From Embleya scabrispora (GTDB lineage: Bacteria > Actinomycetota > Actinomycetes > Streptomycetales > Streptomycetaceae): a stretch of 64,000 nt of DNA. Both the position numbers and the translations under genes were made by a program. Below, piece after piece: positions 34,011 through 42,634 of the stretch; the first letter of the stretch is position 1; the number at the start of each line of letters is the position of its first letter. A model generated the notes under the pieces. The model made no database searches. It was not told the DNA's origin and saw only the letters and a program-made list of their open reading frames with translations. Where the stretch lies: NCBI RefSeq assembly GCF_002024165.1, contig NZ_MWQN01000005.1, forward strand, positions 248,001 to 312,000, written 5' to 3'.

Positions 34011-37000
34011 ATGATCGGCAACAGCCCCGGCCCGGAAACCTCTCTCGGCGCCGACATCGCCCCATCCGGCGGCGCCCACGACGACGGGCCGCACCGGGAC
34101 CCACATACGCCGGCGGACGGCGTAGCCGCCCTGGACCGGCGTGTTCGCGAAGTGCCCCACACAGCGGACGCGTTCCGGCGGTTCTTCGGCGGCGACGAGG
34201 AACCCGCGCGCACCGGCTCGACGTTCGCGTCCGCTCCGCCGCCGTTCGTGTGCGCGGGCCCGTTCCTGTTGCGGACCCCTCTCGTCGGCCCGATGGAGTT
34301 GCCACCGTGGCCGGACCCCGCCGACAACATGCCCGACGGTGTGTGGCGTTGCCTGGTGTGGATGCGCGCGGCCTGGCGCCTGCCTGCGCTGGCGGATGCC
34401 GTCCGGCACGCGAGCCCGGCGCTGGCGGACGCCCTGGACGCCCTGGACTCCGAGCCCCGGCCCACTGCGGACGCGGTCCGACGGTGCCTGCCGTCCCTGG
34501 CCAAGTACGTGCTGCGGGCACAGGGCAGGGCGACGCCGTTCGGGCTGTTCGCGGGCGTCGCCGAAGGCCGGTTCGCCGAAACGGCCACTCTGCACGCGGG
34601 GCAGGACCATCGGGCGTTCGCCCGCGCCGAGGGCGCCTGGACCTGCGCCCTGATCGCGGACCTGGAGAACACGCCCGACGTCCGCGACCTGCTGCGCGTG
34701 CAGTGCAACTCCGCCGCGGTAGTGCGCGGCGACCGGTGGATCCTGCCGTGGCAACCCCGCCCGGTGAACACCAGGGCCACCACCGTGCACGAGGTGTCGG
34801 TGGCCCACACCGCGCACGTGCGCACCCTGCGGGTCCTGGCCGCCTGCGCCCCGATTCGTCACGCCGAACTCGTCGCGGAACTCGCCTACCACCACCCCGA
34901 CCTCGGCCCCGATGGTGCCCGCGCCGTGGTCGACACCCTCCTCGCCGACCGACTCCTCGTCACCGATCTGCACCCGCCCGCCACCGAGACCGACGCGCTC
35001 GGCCACATCCTGCGCACCCTCCACCACGCCGCCCCCGACACGCCCTCGCACATGAAGGCCCGGATCGCGCAACTGCGGGCCATCCACCACGCGATGGACG
35101 AACACAACCGCACCCCCGCCGCCACGGGCGCCCGCGCCCGCGCCGCGCTGACCCGCCGGATGAACAGGGCTGTGCCCGACGTGATCGCGCAACCCCTGAG
35201 CGTGGACACCCGCGCGGACGTGAACGCGAGCCTGCCCCGGGCCGTCGCCACCGAGATCGAACACCTCGCCGGCATCCTCGCCCGCATCGGCCCCCACCCG
35301 CACGGCTCACCCGCCTGGCGCGCCTACACCGACCACTTCACCCGCGTCCACGGCACCCGAACCGCCGTCCCACTGTCGGATCTGATCGATCCCGCGACCG
35401 GCATCGGCCTGCCCGACACCTTCCACGGCACACCCCCCACCCCGGCCGAGCCCCCGACCGACCGGGACCGCATCCTGCTCAGGCTCGCCACCGAAGCCGT
35501 CGCCCGCGGCGAGGACCTCGTCCTGGACGACGCCACCATCGACCTCCTCGCCCCCCACGACCCCCGCACCCTGCGCGTCCCACCCCATCTCGAACTCCTC
35601 CTCGACGTGCACGCCCCCACCCTCGAGGCGCTCGACGCCGGCGAGTTCACGCTCGCCCTGCGCGGCGTCTCCCGCGAGACGGGCGCCTACGCGGGCGGAC
35701 GATTCACCGCGCTGCTGGACGCCGGCGGCGACCTGTTCGCGACCTTGTCCCACGTCCCCACCCTGGTGGACGGCGCGCACAGCGCGCACGTGTCCTTCCC
35801 CCCTCTGAGTCCGGCCGCCACGCACCTGGGGCGCGTGACGCGCATGGCGGAGACGGTGATCAGCATCGCGGAACACCGCGCCCCGGACCCGGACACGCTC
35901 ACCCCGGCGGATCTGGCGGTCGTCAGCGACGGCACCCGCCTGCACCTGATCCGCCTCGACGACCGCCGGATCATCGAGGCCCGCACCCCGCACACCGTGC
36001 AACTCGAATGCCACACACCCGCCGTGGCACGGTTCATCGGCGAGCTGGCGCGCGGCCAATGCGCCGACCCGACCGGTGACGCCCGCCGCATCACGGCCTT
36101 CGACTGGGGCGCGGCCGCGCACCTGCCGGTCCTGCCGGCGATCCGCCACCGGCGCACCATGATCGCCCCACCACGATGGCTACCACCGGTGGCCGAACTC
36201 CCCGGCCCCGACACGGACATGGTGGTGTGGGCGAAGGCGTTCACCACGTGGCGCACTGCCACCGGTGTCCCGAACCGGGTGCGCCTGGCCCGGTACGACC
36301 TCGACCTGACCCTGGACCTGACCGAACCCGCACACCTGGCCCTGGCCCGCGCGGAACTCGCGCGGCCGATGATCGGCCGCGTCGTACTCCTGGGCGCACC
36401 GCCCCCCGACGCCCACGGCTGGTCCCAGCAGCGACCGATCGAGGTCGTCGTGCCGCTGCACAGCACCCAACCACCACTGTCCCCACCGCCGTTGTCCCAA
36501 ATTCGCGTGGCCCGCCGCGACGACGCACGGTCGCCCGGCTCCTGGACCCATCTGCGCGCCCGCCTGACCGGCGCCCACCGAACCCTCGACACCACCCGCG
36601 CCCTGACCACGCTCGCCGCTTCACTCGACACACCGTGGTGGATCACACCCGAGGGCGACGGCGCCCTGGACGTCAACGTCCGCCTGCCCGGCCCCGACGC
36701 GTTCGCGCCCACCGCGGCCCGCATCGCGGCCTGGGCGCACCACCGGCGCGAGGAAGGCACCCTCCACGGCCTCGCGTTCGAGCCCTACACACCCGACGCC
36801 GACCCGTGGGGCGACGGCGCCCTACGCCAGGCCGCCGAGGACGTCCACGCCGCCGACACCGCCGTCCACCTCCACCAGAGCACCACACTCCACGGCGTCG
36901 ACGCACGGGTCGTGGCCGCCGCGAACATCGTCGACATCGTCATCGGCGTCTACGGCGACACGCACACCGCCCTGGCCCGCCTGGCGGCCCGACCACGCAC

Positions 37001-37337
37001 GGCACACCCCCGACCCGTACCACGCGACCTCGCCCGACAGGCCGCCCACCTGATCGACCCCGCCTCCGACTGGGCCCACCTGCGGCACCTGCCCGGTGGA
37101 TCGGCCCTGATCGACGACGCCTTCGCGGCCCGCCGCGTGGCCCTGCACACCTACCACGCCCTCCTGGACGCCGAACCCCACGCCGGCCCCCACCCCGACA
37201 GCGCCCTCGACGCCTTCCTCCATGCGCACCTGGCTCGCGACGCCCGCGTCCCCGACACCCCGAAACAGCACGCCGACGTCATGCGCCTGGCCCGCGCAAC
37301 CGCACTCGACCCCCGCCGCAACCCGCAACGCCCATGA
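34011..37337 (+). CDS. LanB-type dehydratase, full length, with divergent elimination domain
   Basis: 1108 aa. The glutamylation domain keeps class I hallmarks: FLLRTPLVG (85-93), GRATPFGLFAGVAEG (172-186), VPLSDLIDPATGIGLPDTF. The C-terminal SpaB_C-like domain is recognisable (SWTHLRARLTGAHRTLD; LAFEPYTPDADPWGDGALRQ; AEDVHAADTAVHL). But the usual FIRYxDPxxHLRLRF is WWITPEGDGALDVNVRLPG (~876-894) and the usual YxxExxRYGG is FEPYTPDADPWGDG (~922-936), so the conserved Arg/His residues are missing. The family adds Glu to Ser/Thr using Glu-tRNA and then eliminates it. Here the first step looks plausible and the second doubtful. ATG 34011 has AGGAG. Stop overlaps the next gene. Confidence 0.9.
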   Translation: MIGNSPGPETSLGADIAPSGGAHDDGPHRDPHTPADGVAALDRRVREVPHTADAFRRFFGGDEEPARTGSTFASAPPPFVCAGPFLLRTPLVGPMELPPWPDPADNMPDGVWRCLVWMRAAWRLPALADAVRHASPALADALDALDSEPRPTADAVRRCLPSLAKYVLRAQGRATPFGLFAGVAEGRFAETATLHAGQDHRAFARAEGAWTCALIADLENTPDVRDLLRVQCNSAAVVRGDRWILPWQPRPVNTRATTVHEVSVAHTAHVRTLRVLAACAPIRHAELVAELAYHHPDLGPDGARAVVDTLLADRLLVTDLHPPATETDALGHILRTLHHAAPDTPSHMKARIAQLRAIHHAMDEHNRTPAATGARARAALTRRMNRAVPDVIAQPLSVDTRADVNASLPRAVATEIEHLAGILARIGPHPHGSPAWRAYTDHFTRVHGTRTAVPLSDLIDPATGIGLPDTFHGTPPTPAEPPTDRDRILLRLATEAVARGEDLVLDDATIDLLAPHDPRTLRVPPHLELLLDVHAPTLEALDAGEFTLALRGVSRETGAYAGGRFTALLDAGGDLFATLSHVPTLVDGAHSAHVSFPPLSPAATHLGRVTRMAETVISIAEHRAPDPDTLTPADLAVVSDGTRLHLIRLDDRRIIEARTPHTVQLECHTPAVARFIGELARGQCADPTGDARRITAFDWGAAAHLPVLPAIRHRRTMIAPPRWLPPVAELPGPDTDMVVWAKAFTTWRTATGVPNRVRLARYDLDLTLDLTEPAHLALARAELARPMIGRVVLLGAPPPDAHGWSQQRPIEVVVPLHSTQPPLSPPPLSQIRVARRDDARSPGSWTHLRARLTGAHRTLDTTRALTTLAASLDTPWWITPEGDGALDVNVRLPGPDAFAPTAARIAAWAHHRREEGTLHGLAFEPYTPDADPWGDGALRQAAEDVHAADTAVHLHQSTTLHGVDARVVAAANIVDIVIGVYGDTHTALARLAARPRTAHPRPVPRDLARQAAHLIDPASDWAHLRHLPGGSALIDDAFAARRVALHTYHALLDAEPHAGPHPDSALDAFLHAHLARDARVPDTPKQHADVMRLARATALDPRRNPQRP

Positions 37338-37855
37338 CCGAAACGCCCCACGAGCAGGCGACCGCGGACGACGGCCCGCGGCGCCTTCCTCCCGCCGCCA
37401 GCCCGGAGGAGAAGCGACTCCACCTGAGCATCCTCGACCTGCACGCCCGCGGCCTGGACGCCGCGCACATGAGGAACGCACTGCAACTGAGCGGCGCACT
37501 CCTCGCACACGCCAAACGCAACCTCCGCAGCGTCTACACCGCCACCACCCTCGACCACGCCATGGTCATCGCCGCCCGCGACGGCGACCTCCCCGCACTG
37601 CGAAACGACCCGCCGAGCACCCACCCGCCCGCTCTCCCACACCTTCACCGCGCCGTACTCGAGGGCTGGGCCCGTGGCCACCGCAGGCACCACACACGGC
37701 GCGAACACGGCCTCACCGAACGGGCCTACGACCAGATCCGCGCCGAACTCCTCGCCCACCTCCACGCCACCCGCCGCACCCAGGCCCTCCTCCATGCCCT
37801 CCGGTGGAACCTCCTCGACCCGACAGCCCCACAGCGCACCGGCCGAAACCCATGA
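37334..37855 (+). CDS. Small regulator-like protein with two LuxR-type helical repeats
   Basis: 173 aa. Two similar segments, LHLSILDLHARGLDAAHMRN with ALQLSGALLAHAKRNL, and LHRAVLEGWARGHRRHHTRR with LTERAYDQIRAELLAH, each look like a LuxR/GerE helix-turn-helix. ATG 37334 overlaps the lanB stop (ATGA), so the two are translationally coupled. DNA binding or, by coupling, a LanB partner role are both possible. Confidence 0.6.
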   Translation: MTETPHEQATADDGPRRLPPAASPEEKRLHLSILDLHARGLDAAHMRNALQLSGALLAHAKRNLRSVYTATTLDHAMVIAARDGDLPALRNDPPSTHPPALPHLHRAVLEGWARGHRRHHTRREHGLTERAYDQIRAELLAHLHATRRTQALLHALRWNLLDPTAPQRTGRNP

Positions 37856-37918
37856 ACGCACGCGCCACGACCGCCTGATGACCCGAGCCACGCACCACAC
37901 CCACGAACCGGGATCGCC

Positions 37919-38485
37919 ATGAACATCGTCACCCACACCGAGACCGTCCCGAACGGACTGCGCCTGACCGTCGTCGAAGAGCACAAGCACGGACAATCTC
38001 CCGGCCGGGAATGGGGAGCGTTCAGTGCGACATCCTGCGACACCGTCACCGCTGCCGTCGTCGTCGGCGATCCGCACCGCACGGACGGAGCGTCCGGCAC
38101 CCTCGCCGACGCCGCCGTCCACGGCGGCGCCCTGGACGAACACCTTCACAATCTGCGAGGCCCCCGAGTCGGCGCCGTCCTCCTGCGGCTCACACCCCCG
38201 ACCGGCCTCCGGGTCGCCATCGTCGGACAGGGTGCCGCCTACGCCCGGCACACCGACGGCACCACCACATGCCACCGACCCACCGAAGGCACCCTCACCC
38301 TGCCCTCCACCACCCAACGGATCATTATCGGCGCACCCGGACTGCGTCGAGACGCCGAACTCGTCCTCGCCACCGCGATCCTGACCGACCCGGACCCGCA
38401 GCACGCACTCCGGCAGATGATCCGAGCCACCGAGCACGGCCCCGTCCCCGGCACCCACCTCCTGCTCGAACTCCCCACGGCCTGA
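37919..38485 (+). CDS. PP2C-like protein, degenerate
   Basis: 188 aa. The strand pattern (TAAVVVGDPHRTDG, GAVLLRLTPPTGLRVAIVG, GAAYARHTDGTT, RIIIGAPGLRRDAELVLAT) resembles a small SpoIIE/PP2C phosphatase domain, but the metal-binding Asp residues are largely missing. The 63-bp gap before it has only a tiny His/Thr-rich open frame. Assignment is weak. It could be a catalytically dead regulator. Confidence 0.45.
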   Translation: MNIVTHTETVPNGLRLTVVEEHKHGQSPGREWGAFSATSCDTVTAAVVVGDPHRTDGASGTLADAAVHGGALDEHLHNLRGPRVGAVLLRLTPPTGLRVAIVGQGAAYARHTDGTTTCHRPTEGTLTLPSTTQRIIIGAPGLRRDAELVLATAILTDPDPQHALRQMIRATEHGPVPGTHLLLELPTA

Positions 38486-38506
38486 ACCGATCACCCACCC
38501 GAACCC

Positions 38507-39754
38507 ATGACCAGCACCAACATGCTCACTTCGACCCCGGCCAGCACCGCGATCCGCGACATGCGCGCCGCATGGGCACTGAACGCCGCTGCGTCCCGCC
38601 TGACCTGGATTACCACCGTCGCCTACCTCCTGAACACCCACACCCCACCCACGGCAACCACCCTGCTCCTCGCCGCCGGCACCCTCCCCGCCGCCGTCAC
38701 CGCCACCCCCCTCGCCACCGCCCTCCTGCGACGCCACAGCCAACCCCGCGACCTCACCCGCGCCGAACTCGCCTGCGCCGTCCTCGCCGCCGTGCTCACT
38801 CTGGCCATGGCCATCCACGCACCGGCAACCGCCGTCGTCGGCACGCTGATGGCGCTCGCCTGCGTCACCGCCGTCCGCGACCCTGCGGCCAACGCCCACC
38901 TGCCCACCCTTACCCCACCCGACGAACACGCCCACACGATCGGCACCTTCGACGCCGCCACCCGGATCGGCACCCTCACCGGCTACACCCTCGCCACCGC
39001 CTGCGCCCTCACGGCACCCGCCGTCGCCTGCGCGCTCGCCACCTGCTGCCACATCGGCGCGGCACTCCTGCGCACCCCCCACCACGCCCGAAGCAGCGAC
39101 CCGAGCACAACCGCGAAACCGGACCGCCACTCCGCCCCCGCGACCGCCGGACGCTGGTTGCGCGCCAATCCCCGCACACGCCGAATGCTGATCGCGCGTG
39201 CCGCGGCCGAGGCACCGAACACCACGATCATGATCGCCCTGCCTCTGATCCTCACCGGCCCCGACAGCGCCGCCGTGTACGCGGCCGTCCTGACCGCACT
39301 CTCCCTCGGCGCCGTCACCGGAGCCCTCACCCACCCCCGGCTCACCACCCGCCTACCCGCGTACCCGCTCGCCTGCGCAGCCCTGGCGACCACCGGCCTC
39401 GTACACACCGCCCGCGCCGAAGCCACCCAACCTGTCTGCGCGATAGCGCTCGCGTTCCTGGCCGGACTGTGCAGCCCGCATCTGGACATCACCTCCCGCA
39501 CCGCCCACGCCGACGCACCCGCCCCCGTGCGCCTGCACCTGGCCGCCCTCGAACAGGCCGCAGCCGCAGGTACCCGACTGGCGGCTCTGCCCCTCGCGGC
39601 ACTCCTCGTACCCCTCGCACCCCGCGCAGCGTTCACCGCCGCCGGACTCACCCTCACCGCAACCGCATTCACCGCCCTGATCACGCGCGGGACCCGGCGC
39701 CGAAACTTCCGGGCCCGGAGCAGGAGTCCCGACGTGACGGGCACCGGCGCCTGA
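38507..39754 (+). CDS. MFS transporter
   Basis: 415 aa with about 11-12 hydrophobic helices and the mid-protein loop (HHARSSDPSTTAKPDRH) of MFS proteins. Cytoplasmic ends are Arg-rich. ATG 38507 lies 22 bp after the PP2C-like gene. Placement after lanB suggests product export or self-protection, inferred from context only. The stop overlaps an ATG in front of the DUF397 gene. Confidence 0.8.
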   Translation: MTSTNMLTSTPASTAIRDMRAAWALNAAASRLTWITTVAYLLNTHTPPTATTLLLAAGTLPAAVTATPLATALLRRHSQPRDLTRAELACAVLAAVLTLAMAIHAPATAVVGTLMALACVTAVRDPAANAHLPTLTPPDEHAHTIGTFDAATRIGTLTGYTLATACALTAPAVACALATCCHIGAALLRTPHHARSSDPSTTAKPDRHSAPATAGRWLRANPRTRRMLIARAAAEAPNTTIMIALPLILTGPDSAAVYAAVLTALSLGAVTGALTHPRLTTRLPAYPLACAALATTGLVHTARAEATQPVCAIALAFLAGLCSPHLDITSRTAHADAPAPVRLHLAALEQAAAAGTRLAALPLAALLVPLAPRAAFTAAGLTLTATAFTALITRGTRRRNFRARSRSPDVTGTGA

Positions 39755-39891
39755 TGCCGTTCAACGCCGCAACCATCGCGACGGCACCCCCGTTGGTGGA
39801 CGCAGCCCACCAATCACTCGCCGGCGAACACCGCAGCCGACGCCGAGCAGCCGGCGATCGAGCATCCAAGACCCCACAACCGGAGGAACCC

Positions 39892-40071
39892 CTGAGCAAC
39901 CACCCACGCCGCAAAAGCAGTTACAGCGCCGACGTGAACTGCGTCGAGGCAGGACTGGGCACCGGCAACGACGTCGAGGTCGCAGACACCAAACTCCCGC
40001 CCAGCATCACCCTCACGTTCCCCAACGACAGTTGGACGACCTTCCTGAACGACACCTCGCGTCGAGACTGA
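39892..40071 (+). CDS. Orphan DUF397 protein, probable CTG start
   Basis: 59 aa: RRKSSYSADVNCVEAGLGTG, DVEVADTKLPPSITLTFPN and SWTTFLND, a clear DUF397. The family usually starts M-S-x-x-P-R-x-R-K-S-S-Y. Here LSNHPRRKSSYS is preceded by CGGAGG at 5 nt, so CTG 39892 is the best start. ATG 39754 is in frame but adds 46 non-homologous residues and overlaps the MFS stop. No XRE partner is adjacent. Confidence 0.75.
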   Translation: MSNHPRRKSSYSADVNCVEAGLGTGNDVEVADTKLPPSITLTFPNDSWTTFLNDTSRRD

Positions 40072-40299
40072 CCATCAATATCGGCGGTGTCGGCCGCATC
40101 AAGGCAACCCAAGCGGTCCACACCGCATCCCCACACCGTGACAAGGCGCAAAACCACCATGTGTCGACGCCGTCCTCACGACGGCCCGACATCACGACAT
40201 GCGGTGCCCACCGCAGTCGACCCCACCACCGCCCGCGCCCACCGGCCCCTCCACAACCACCGGAACCAACCCGACCACCGTCCCGACAAGGAAGTTGCC

Positions 40300-42183
40300 G
40301 TGACCAGCCGCATCGAGGACTACGCCCTCATCGGGGACATGCAGACCGCCGCTCTCGTGGGCCGCGACGGTTCCATGGATTGGCTATGCCTGCCCCGCTT
40401 CGATTCGCCCGCCGTGTTCGCCGGCCTGCTCGGCAGCGAGGAACACGGCTCATGGCGCGTCGCGCCGCTCTCCGGCGGCCCCGCGACACGCCGCCGGTAT
40501 CGCGGCGACTCGCTGATCCTCGAATCGGAATGGGAGACCCCCAGGGGCACCGTTCGGGTGATCGATTTCATGCCGCCGGCCGACGCCCTGGTCGGCGCGC
40601 CGGTGGTGGTGCGGATCGTGGAGGGCGTGTCCGGCCAGGTGCCGGTGCGCTCGGAGCTGCGCATGCGCTTCCACTACGGCAAGGTCGTGCCCTGGGTACG
40701 CCGCGAGGCGGACGGCCGCACCGTCGCCGTCGCCGGGCCCGACGCGGTGTGGTTCGACAGCGACACCGAGACCTACGGGCGCGGGCTGACCACCTATTCG
40801 GACGTCACCCTCGGGGAGGGCGACCGGGTCACGTTCACCCTCACGTGGCATCCCTCGCACGTCGACGGCCCCCTGCGCACCGACGCGCTCGCGGCGCTGG
40901 CGGACACCGAGGCGTTCTGGGCCGACTGGATGACCCGCTGCACCTACCAGGGCCCGTGGCGCGAGCCGGTGGTGCGCTCGCTGATCACGCTCAAGGCGCT
41001 GACGTACGCCCCCACCGGCGGCATCGTCGCCGCGCCGACCACGTCGCTGCCCGAGGACGTGGGCGGCGTGCGCAACTGGGACTACCGCTACACGTGGCTG
41101 CGGGACGCGGCGATGACGCTGGGCGCGCTACTCAAGACCGGCTTCGTGGACGAGGCCAAGGCGTGGCGCGAGTGGCTGCTGCGGGCGGTGGCGGGCGACC
41201 CGGAGAACCTGCAGATCATGTACGGCGTGGGCGGCGAGCGCCGGCTCACCGAGTACGAGGCGACCTGGCTGCCCGGCTACGAGGGCTCGCACCCGGTACG
41301 GATCGGCAACGCCGCCGCCGAGCAGTTCCAGCTCGACGTCTACGGCGAGGTCATCGACGCGCTGCACCTGGGCCGGCAGGCCGGCATGGAGGGCAACGAC
41401 CACGCGCACGCGCTCCAGCTCAAGCTGATGGACTACATGGAGCAGCACTGGCGCGACCCGGACGAGGGCATCTGGGAGGTGCGCGGGCCGCGCCGGCACT
41501 TCGTGCACTCCAAGGTGATGGCGTGGGTCGCGGTGGACCGCACCATCAAGATGCTGGTCGAGCAGCCCCAGGCATCCGACACCGACAAGATGCTGGAGCA
41601 CCTGAAGGGTGTGCGCGAGGAGATCCACCGCGAGGTGTGCGCGTACGGCTACGACGCCGAGCGCAACACCTTCACCCAGTACTACGGCTCCACCGAGCTG
41701 GACGCCTCGCTGCTGCTTATCCCGCAGGTGGGCTTCCTGCCGCCGGAGGACAAGCGGGTGATCGGCACGATCGAGGCCATCCAGCGCGAGCTGACCGAGG
41801 ACGGCTTCGTCCGCCGCTACCCCACCAACGGCTCCAGTGTCGGCCTGGACGGCCTGCCCGGCGACGAAGGCGCGTTCCTGGCCTGCTCGTTCTGGCTCGC
41901 CGACGACCTGGCCATGATCGGCCGGGTCGAGGAGGCGCGCGAGCTGTTCGAACGCCTGCTGGCGCTGCGCAACGACCTGGGCCTGCTCGCCGAGGAGTGG
42001 GACCCGCGCCTCCAGCGCCAGGTGGGCAACTTCCCGCAGGCGTTCAGTCACGTGCCACTGATCGACACCGCACTGCGACTGACCGCGATCATGCGCATCG
42101 AGCCGGAAACGGCTGTGGAATCCCGTTCGCCGTGTCCCAATCCGCGAACCGATGTCCAATCTATGGACGAGGGGACGCCGTAA
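40300..42183 (+). CDS. Glycoside hydrolase family 15 (glucoamylase/trehalase type)
   Basis: 627 aa. GH15 landmarks: IEDYALIGDMQTAALVGRDG, MDWLCLPRFDSPAVF, RNWDYRYTWLRDAAMTLGA, YNP-type segments and LAEEWDPRLQRQVGNFPQAF with the catalytic Glu region. The length fits actinobacterial members that act on trehalose or alpha-glucans. GTG 40300 has AAGGAAG. Amino acid composition is balanced, unlike the His/Thr/Pro-rich proteins just upstream, and marks the end of the RiPP-like run. Role is carbohydrate metabolism. Confidence 0.92.
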   Translation: MTSRIEDYALIGDMQTAALVGRDGSMDWLCLPRFDSPAVFAGLLGSEEHGSWRVAPLSGGPATRRRYRGDSLILESEWETPRGTVRVIDFMPPADALVGAPVVVRIVEGVSGQVPVRSELRMRFHYGKVVPWVRREADGRTVAVAGPDAVWFDSDTETYGRGLTTYSDVTLGEGDRVTFTLTWHPSHVDGPLRTDALAALADTEAFWADWMTRCTYQGPWREPVVRSLITLKALTYAPTGGIVAAPTTSLPEDVGGVRNWDYRYTWLRDAAMTLGALLKTGFVDEAKAWREWLLRAVAGDPENLQIMYGVGGERRLTEYEATWLPGYEGSHPVRIGNAAAEQFQLDVYGEVIDALHLGRQAGMEGNDHAHALQLKLMDYMEQHWRDPDEGIWEVRGPRRHFVHSKVMAWVAVDRTIKMLVEQPQASDTDKMLEHLKGVREEIHREVCAYGYDAERNTFTQYYGSTELDASLLLIPQVGFLPPEDKRVIGTIEAIQRELTEDGFVRRYPTNGSSVGLDGLPGDEGAFLACSFWLADDLAMIGRVEEARELFERLLALRNDLGLLAEEWDPRLQRQVGNFPQAFSHVPLIDTALRLTAIMRIEPETAVESRSPCPNPRTDVQSMDEGTP

Positions 42184-42634
42184 GCGGAAACCCTGGTCAA
42201 ACGCTCGTATCCGAACCCGAAGGCGGCTACGGGCCGAGGAAATGGACAGCGAAACGGGACGAAGACCAGTGGACAAGTGGCGGGACTCGCACGAAAGCCG
42301 CCGGTCAGGGAGATGCCGTTGGACAGCCCGCCGCGAAACCTGCAACGGCTGTGACGTCCAAAGTTGATGGCCTTGTTCGCGAAGCCTTCGGTGTGTGTCC
42401 GCGCGGAGCACGTCACCCCGCCCGACACCCGGGGACGGAACATGCGCCGCAGGGGTCCACCGTTCACGACACCGAACGCCGGTCCTCGATGCCGGTGCCC
42501 GCATGCCTGTTCCAGATCGTCATGGCGGGCTCCCGTCGGCTGCATCTCACAGGCACGGCAGACGCCCCCCGGGGCGCCTTCGCGTCATATCCGCAATCGT
42601 CACCCGTCCGTGTCCCGTACACGAGGAAACATTC
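42184..42634. other. Intergenic, no gene seen
   Basis: About 450 bp between the GH15 gene and the helicase. It is less GC-rich than the flanking genes. Frames are short and unconvincing. Presumably holds the helicase promoter; no box was identified with confidence. Confidence 0.5.

Noticed and set aside
37853-37921. Tiny open frames between the HTH gene and the PP2C-like gene as possible lanthipeptide precursors
   Set aside because: Only 8-14 residues, no Cys or Ser/Thr-rich core with leader, no ribosome-binding site.
37151-39334. 727-codon minus-strand frame opposite the end of lanB, the PP2C-like and MFS genes
   Set aside because: Gly/Val/Ala shadow of C-rich coding DNA; contradicted by the overlapping gene chain on the + strand.
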